A stretch of 64,000 nucleotides of DNA from Amaricoccus solimangrovi. GTDB taxonomy: Bacteria; Pseudomonadota; Alphaproteobacteria; Rhodobacterales; Rhodobacteraceae. The stretch lies in assembly GCF_006385685.1 (NCBI RefSeq), contig NZ_VFRP01000022.1:1-64000 (forward strand), in the 5' to 3' direction. A program made the position numbers and the translations under genes. The notes under the pieces were generated by a model, which did no database searches, was not told where the DNA came from, and worked only from the letters and a program-made list of their open reading frames with translations. Of this stretch, positions 61,190 to 64,000 are shown one piece after another; the stretch's first letter is position 1; every line of letters starts with the position of its first letter.

Positions 61190-61774
61190 TCACTCGAAGA
61201 GGTGGCGTTCGGGGACGACGATCACATCGCCTTCGCGCAGGGTGATCATCGACTGGACCGCCCCGCCGTTCTCGACGGCGTTATAGTTGAAGAGGAACAG
61301 CCGCTCCTGATGCGTCGCCGGATCGGTGCGGCGCAGCTGGATGCGCTTGGAGGCGGCGAAACGGTCGAGCCCGCCCGAGAGCGCGATCGCCTGCAGCAGC
61401 GTGGTTCCCGGCTTGACCTGGACCTCGCCCGGAGTGGCGACCTGGCCGAGCACGTAGACCGGGAATTCTCCGGCGGCCTCGTCGACGGCGACGACCGAGA
61501 CGAAGACGCTCGGGCGCACGGCGAAATTCGGCGCGAGGCGGTCGGCGATCACCTTCTCGACGCTGTCGACCGACTGGCCGGCGGCGGTGATCGTGCCGGC
61601 GAGCGGCACGGAGATACGGCCGTCGGGCAGGACCAGCACCTGCCGGTTCAGCGTGTCGTCCTCGAGAACGGTGACGGTCAGAGAGTCGCCGGGCTGGATC
61701 CGGTAATTGGAGCCTTGGGCGAAGGCGGGGCTCACGACGCTCGCGAGCATAAGGGCGAATGCAATCGGTCTCAT
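61190..61774 (-). CDS. Polysaccharide export protein (Wza/KpsD-like, short)
   Basis: About 194 aa. A Sec signal (FALMLASVVSPAFAQG) precedes the poly-export domain YRIQPGDSLTVTVLEDDTLN, LVLPDGRISVPLAGTITAAG and one SLBB-type domain, VYVLGQVATPGEVQVKPGTT. There is no lipobox cysteine. It would form or cap the outer-membrane channel for polysaccharide, matching the KpsMTE-like exporter at 1.4-4.7 kb. The ATG at 61774 is favoured by GAGGCGG six bases upstream. Confidence 0.9.
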   Translation of the reverse strand: MRPIAFALMLASVVSPAFAQGSNYRIQPGDSLTVTVLEDDTLNRQVLVLPDGRISVPLAGTITAAGQSVDSVEKVIADRLAPNFAVRPSVFVSVVAVDEAAGEFPVYVLGQVATPGEVQVKPGTTLLQAIALSGGLDRFAASKRIQLRRTDPATHQERLFLFNYNAVENGGAVQSMITLREGDVIVVPERHLFE

Positions 61775-61916
61775 ATAATACCGCCTCATCTTGCTGGTTG
61801 GCTACGTTTTAACCACGGTTCCGCGACCAGCCGAAAGGCAAAACGGTTCCGGCGCGGCCGGCCACCGCGATTTGACCGGCGGGGCGTAGTCATTCTGCAA
61901 CAGATCGCGCCCGCGC

Positions 61917-64000
61917 TCAGCCGCCGCTTCCGGGCCCGGCCGGCGGGGTGGCGCCGGGCGAGGTGGGGGGTGGCGCGAGCCGGGCGCGGACGGTTGCGAT
62001 CTCGGGCAGCGGGGCGCCGGCCTCGGCCGCGGCGAGCGCGCGGGCATAGCTCGCGCGCGCCGCCTCGGCGCGGCCGAGCGCGTGTTCCGCCTCGGCGCGG
62101 TGGAACCAGGTCCGCGCATCGCCGGGATCGGCCTCGGCCGCGGGGGCGAGCCGGGCGAGGGCGCCCGCCGCGTCGCCCCGGCGGAACAGGATCCAGCCAT
62201 AGGTGTCCTGGAAGGCGGGCACGGCGGTATCCGCGAGATCGCGGGCGATCGCCTCGGCGCGGGCGAGGCTTTCGTCATCCGCGCGCGCGGTCGAGAGCAG
62301 GCTCGCGAGATTGTTCGCGATCACCGCCGCCGCGGGATCGCGCGCGTGGAGCCGCTCGTAGAGCGCGATCGCGGCCTCGGTCTCGCCCCGCCGCTCCAGC
62401 GCCGCCGCCCGGGCGACGAGAAGCAGCGTGGCCCCCTCCGCCGTCCCGCCCGGGGCTTCCTCCGCGGCGGCGATCCCCTCCGCGAGCACCCGGTCGGCCT
62501 CCGCCTCGCGGCCTTCGGCGCGCAGGAGATCGGCGAGTTCCAGCCAGCCCCGGGCGAGTTCCGGCCGCTCCAGCGTCAGCGCGCGGGCGAGCCGTTCCGC
62601 CGTCGCCGCGTCGCCCGCGCCCCGCGCGAGCGCGGCCAGCATCAGCCGGGCCGCGGGATCGGCGGGGTCGCGCGCCACCGCCGCCTCGAGCGCGCGGCGC
62701 GCGCCCGCGGCGTCCCCGGCCGCGAGCCGGGACCGGACGCGGGGCAGCAGCGCCGCCGGATCGGGGTCCTCGGCGAGATCCTCGAGCAGGGCGGCCATCC
62801 GTCCTCCCGGATCCTGGCCGCGCAGGCTCGCGAGTTCGAGCGCCGCCGCCTGTTCCGGCGCCCCGGCCGCGGCGAGCCCGGCCGCGGCCTCGGCGGCGCC
62901 GCTCCAGTCGGAGCGCGCGACGCGGATCCGGCCGAGCATGGCGAGCAGGTCGGGATCGCCGGGCGTGGCGCGCAGCGCGGCCGTGATCACGCTCTCGGCC
63001 GGGCCGGGCTGGTTTCCGCGCATCAGGAAGCGCGCATAGGCGAGGCTCGCGCCGGGGGCCTGGCGCGAGAGGTCGACCGCGCGCGCGAACCGCTCGCCGG
63101 CGAGGCCGGTATTGCCGGCGCGCTCCTGGGCGAGGGCCATCAGCGACATCACTTCGGGATCCTCCGGCGCCCTCTCCTCGGCCGCGCGCAGGTCGCGGAT
63201 CGCCTGGCCGGGGTCGCCGGCCTCGATCGCGAGCCGGGCGCGGAGCGCGAGCGCGCCGGTCAGGCCCGGATCCTCGGCGAGCACGCCGTCGAGCAGGCGC
63301 CGCGCCTCGGCGGCGGCTCCGGTCCCGGCCAGCATCCCCGCCAGGGTGAGCTGGCCCGCGCGCCGCTCGCCGGAGGGTTCGCCCCCCCCGGTCAGCGCGC
63401 GGAGCGCGGCGATCGCTCCGGCCTGATCGCCCTGGTCGTAGACGAGCCCGGCGCGCAGGCGCAGGAAGGGGCGGGGATCGGGCGCCGGCGTCCCTCCGCC
63501 GGCGGTGATCCGGTCGATCTCGCCGATCGCCGCCTCTGGCCCGCGGTGCCGGATCAGGAAGCTCACGAGGGCGCCGGCGGTCCCGGGATCGGCCGGGGCG
63601 CGCGCGCGCGCGGCGCGCAGCGCCGATTCGGCGCCGTCGACATCGCCCGCCCGCTCGCGCAGCCCGGCCTGGATCAGGCGCAGTTCCCCGTCCGCCGGCG
63701 CGGCGGCTACCGCGGTCCCGGCGAGGGCGAGCGCCCCGGCGGCGTCGCCCGCTTCGATCCGCTCGGCGATCAGCACCCGATGCGCCCGTCCCGTGCCGGG
63801 GGCGTCGCGGATCACGCCCCGCGCCGCCTCGACTGCCCGGGCGCGGGTCTCGGGGCGGGCGAGATCGAGCGCCGCCGCGACGCTCCGCGCCTCGGGATCG
63901 GCGGGATCGATCCGGAGGGCCTGGGCCGCGGCCTCCCCGGCGGTGGCGGCGTCGCCGGCGTCGAGCGCGAGCCCGGCCGCGGCGCGCCAGGCGGGAAGGG
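61917..64000 (-). CDS. TPR-repeat protein (5' end outside the window)
   Basis: At least 694 aa, and the frame stays open to the window edge (LARPETRARAVEAARG continues upstream), so the start is missing. It is Ala-rich with many 34-residue TPR units (for example ALSLMALAQERAGNTGLAGE-like repeats and VIANNLASLLSTARADDESL near the C-terminus). It resembles PEP-CTERM/XrtA-type or PelB/AlgK-like TPR proteins that scaffold polysaccharide export. Transcribed ahead of the export protein and barrel genes. A TPR identity is clear, a specific partner is not. Confidence 0.75.
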   Translation of the reverse strand, partial: LPAWRAAAGLALDAGDAATAGEAAAQALRIDPADPEARSVAAALDLARPETRARAVEAARGVIRDAPGTGRAHRVLIAERIEAGDAAGALALAGTAVAAAPADGELRLIQAGLRERAGDVDGAESALRAARARAPADPGTAGALVSFLIRHRGPEAAIGEIDRITAGGGTPAPDPRPFLRLRAGLVYDQGDQAGAIAALRALTGGGEPSGERRAGQLTLAGMLAGTGAAAEARRLLDGVLAEDPGLTGALALRARLAIEAGDPGQAIRDLRAAEERAPEDPEVMSLMALAQERAGNTGLAGERFARAVDLSRQAPGASLAYARFLMRGNQPGPAESVITAALRATPGDPDLLAMLGRIRVARSDWSGAAEAAAGLAAAGAPEQAAALELASLRGQDPGGRMAALLEDLAEDPDPAALLPRVRSRLAAGDAAGARRALEAAVARDPADPAARLMLAALARGAGDAATAERLARALTLERPELARGWLELADLLRAEGREAEADRVLAEGIAAAEEAPGGTAEGATLLLVARAAALERRGETEAAIALYERLHARDPAAAVIANNLASLLSTARADDESLARAEAIARDLADTAVPAFQDTYGWILFRRGDAAGALARLAPAAEADPGDARTWFHRAEAEHALGRAEAARASYARALAAAEAGAPLPEIATVRARLAPPPTSPGATPPAGPGSGG

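Overview
The window is about 70% GC, densely packed, with short or overlapping gene junctions. The gene families point to an alphaproteobacterium, most likely a member of the Rhodobacterales. The clues are a PF10134-type plasmid initiator with parAB, a spike-base protein of the type found in the Rhodobacter gene transfer agent, an alphaproteobacterial-style initiator tRNA, and a large polysaccharide locus. An initiator tRNA-Met (16-92) and a tRNA-Ser(GGA) (49310-49399, minus strand) lie on the same molecule as a plasmid-type replication and partition module (45.0-49.1 kb). The replicon is therefore best read as a chromid or large extrachromosomal replicon; an integrated plasmid remains possible.

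Layout. 0.3-28.4 kb is a surface-polysaccharide locus: galE, a KpsE/KpsT/KpsM-like ABC exporter, five glycosyltransferase genes (two of them long GT2-GT4 fusions), a pyruvyltransferase fusion, a methyltransferase, a sulfotransferase-methyltransferase fusion, UDP-glucose dehydrogenase and UDP-glucuronate 4-epimerase, two RmlC-type epimerases, an O-acyltransferase, a GMC oxidoreductase with a Tat-signal partner, a CDP-glucose synthase (rfbF) and an LhgO-like oxidase. 28.6-33.8 kb holds a putative glycosyltransferase, a decayed patch (a nonsense-interrupted gene and an IS256-type transposase remnant) and a second sulfotransferase. 33.9-38.8 kb is a three-gene minus-strand operon: an 87-aa GTA-type spike base protein, an Ig-like repeat protein and a 1266-aa Asp-box (BNR) protein. 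39.2-44.9 kb has a secreted protein of unknown function, an NDP-sugar C-methyltransferase, a DUF2172/DUF4910-type peptidase and an SDR.

45.0-49.1 kb is the replicon core: the initiator gene (minus), an iteron region, then parA and parB (plus). Seven near-identical palindromes (ATGTTCCGCGCGCGGAACAT and two one-base variants), the likely ParB sites, are scattered from 41.3 to 48.0 kb. Three sit in frame at exactly 36-bp spacing inside the peptidase gene and one inside parB; each is translated as DVPRAEH. 50.1-53.2 kb carries two tandem beta-helix proteins of lower GC. 53.5-59.7 kb has a second GMC oxidoreductase, an aldo/keto reductase, two glycosyltransferases and a third sulfotransferase-like gene. 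59.8-64.0 kb ends with a polysaccharide-associated outer-membrane barrel, a Wza/KpsD-like export lipoprotein-family protein and a TPR protein that runs off the window.

Taken together, the genes would make, decorate (sulfate, pyruvate, acyl, methyl) and export an acidic polysaccharide containing uronic acid. The most unusual features are the protein-coding ParB-site array, and the GTA-style spike operon inside a capsule locus. The second is suggestive because Rhodobacter GTA head spikes are known to bind capsule.
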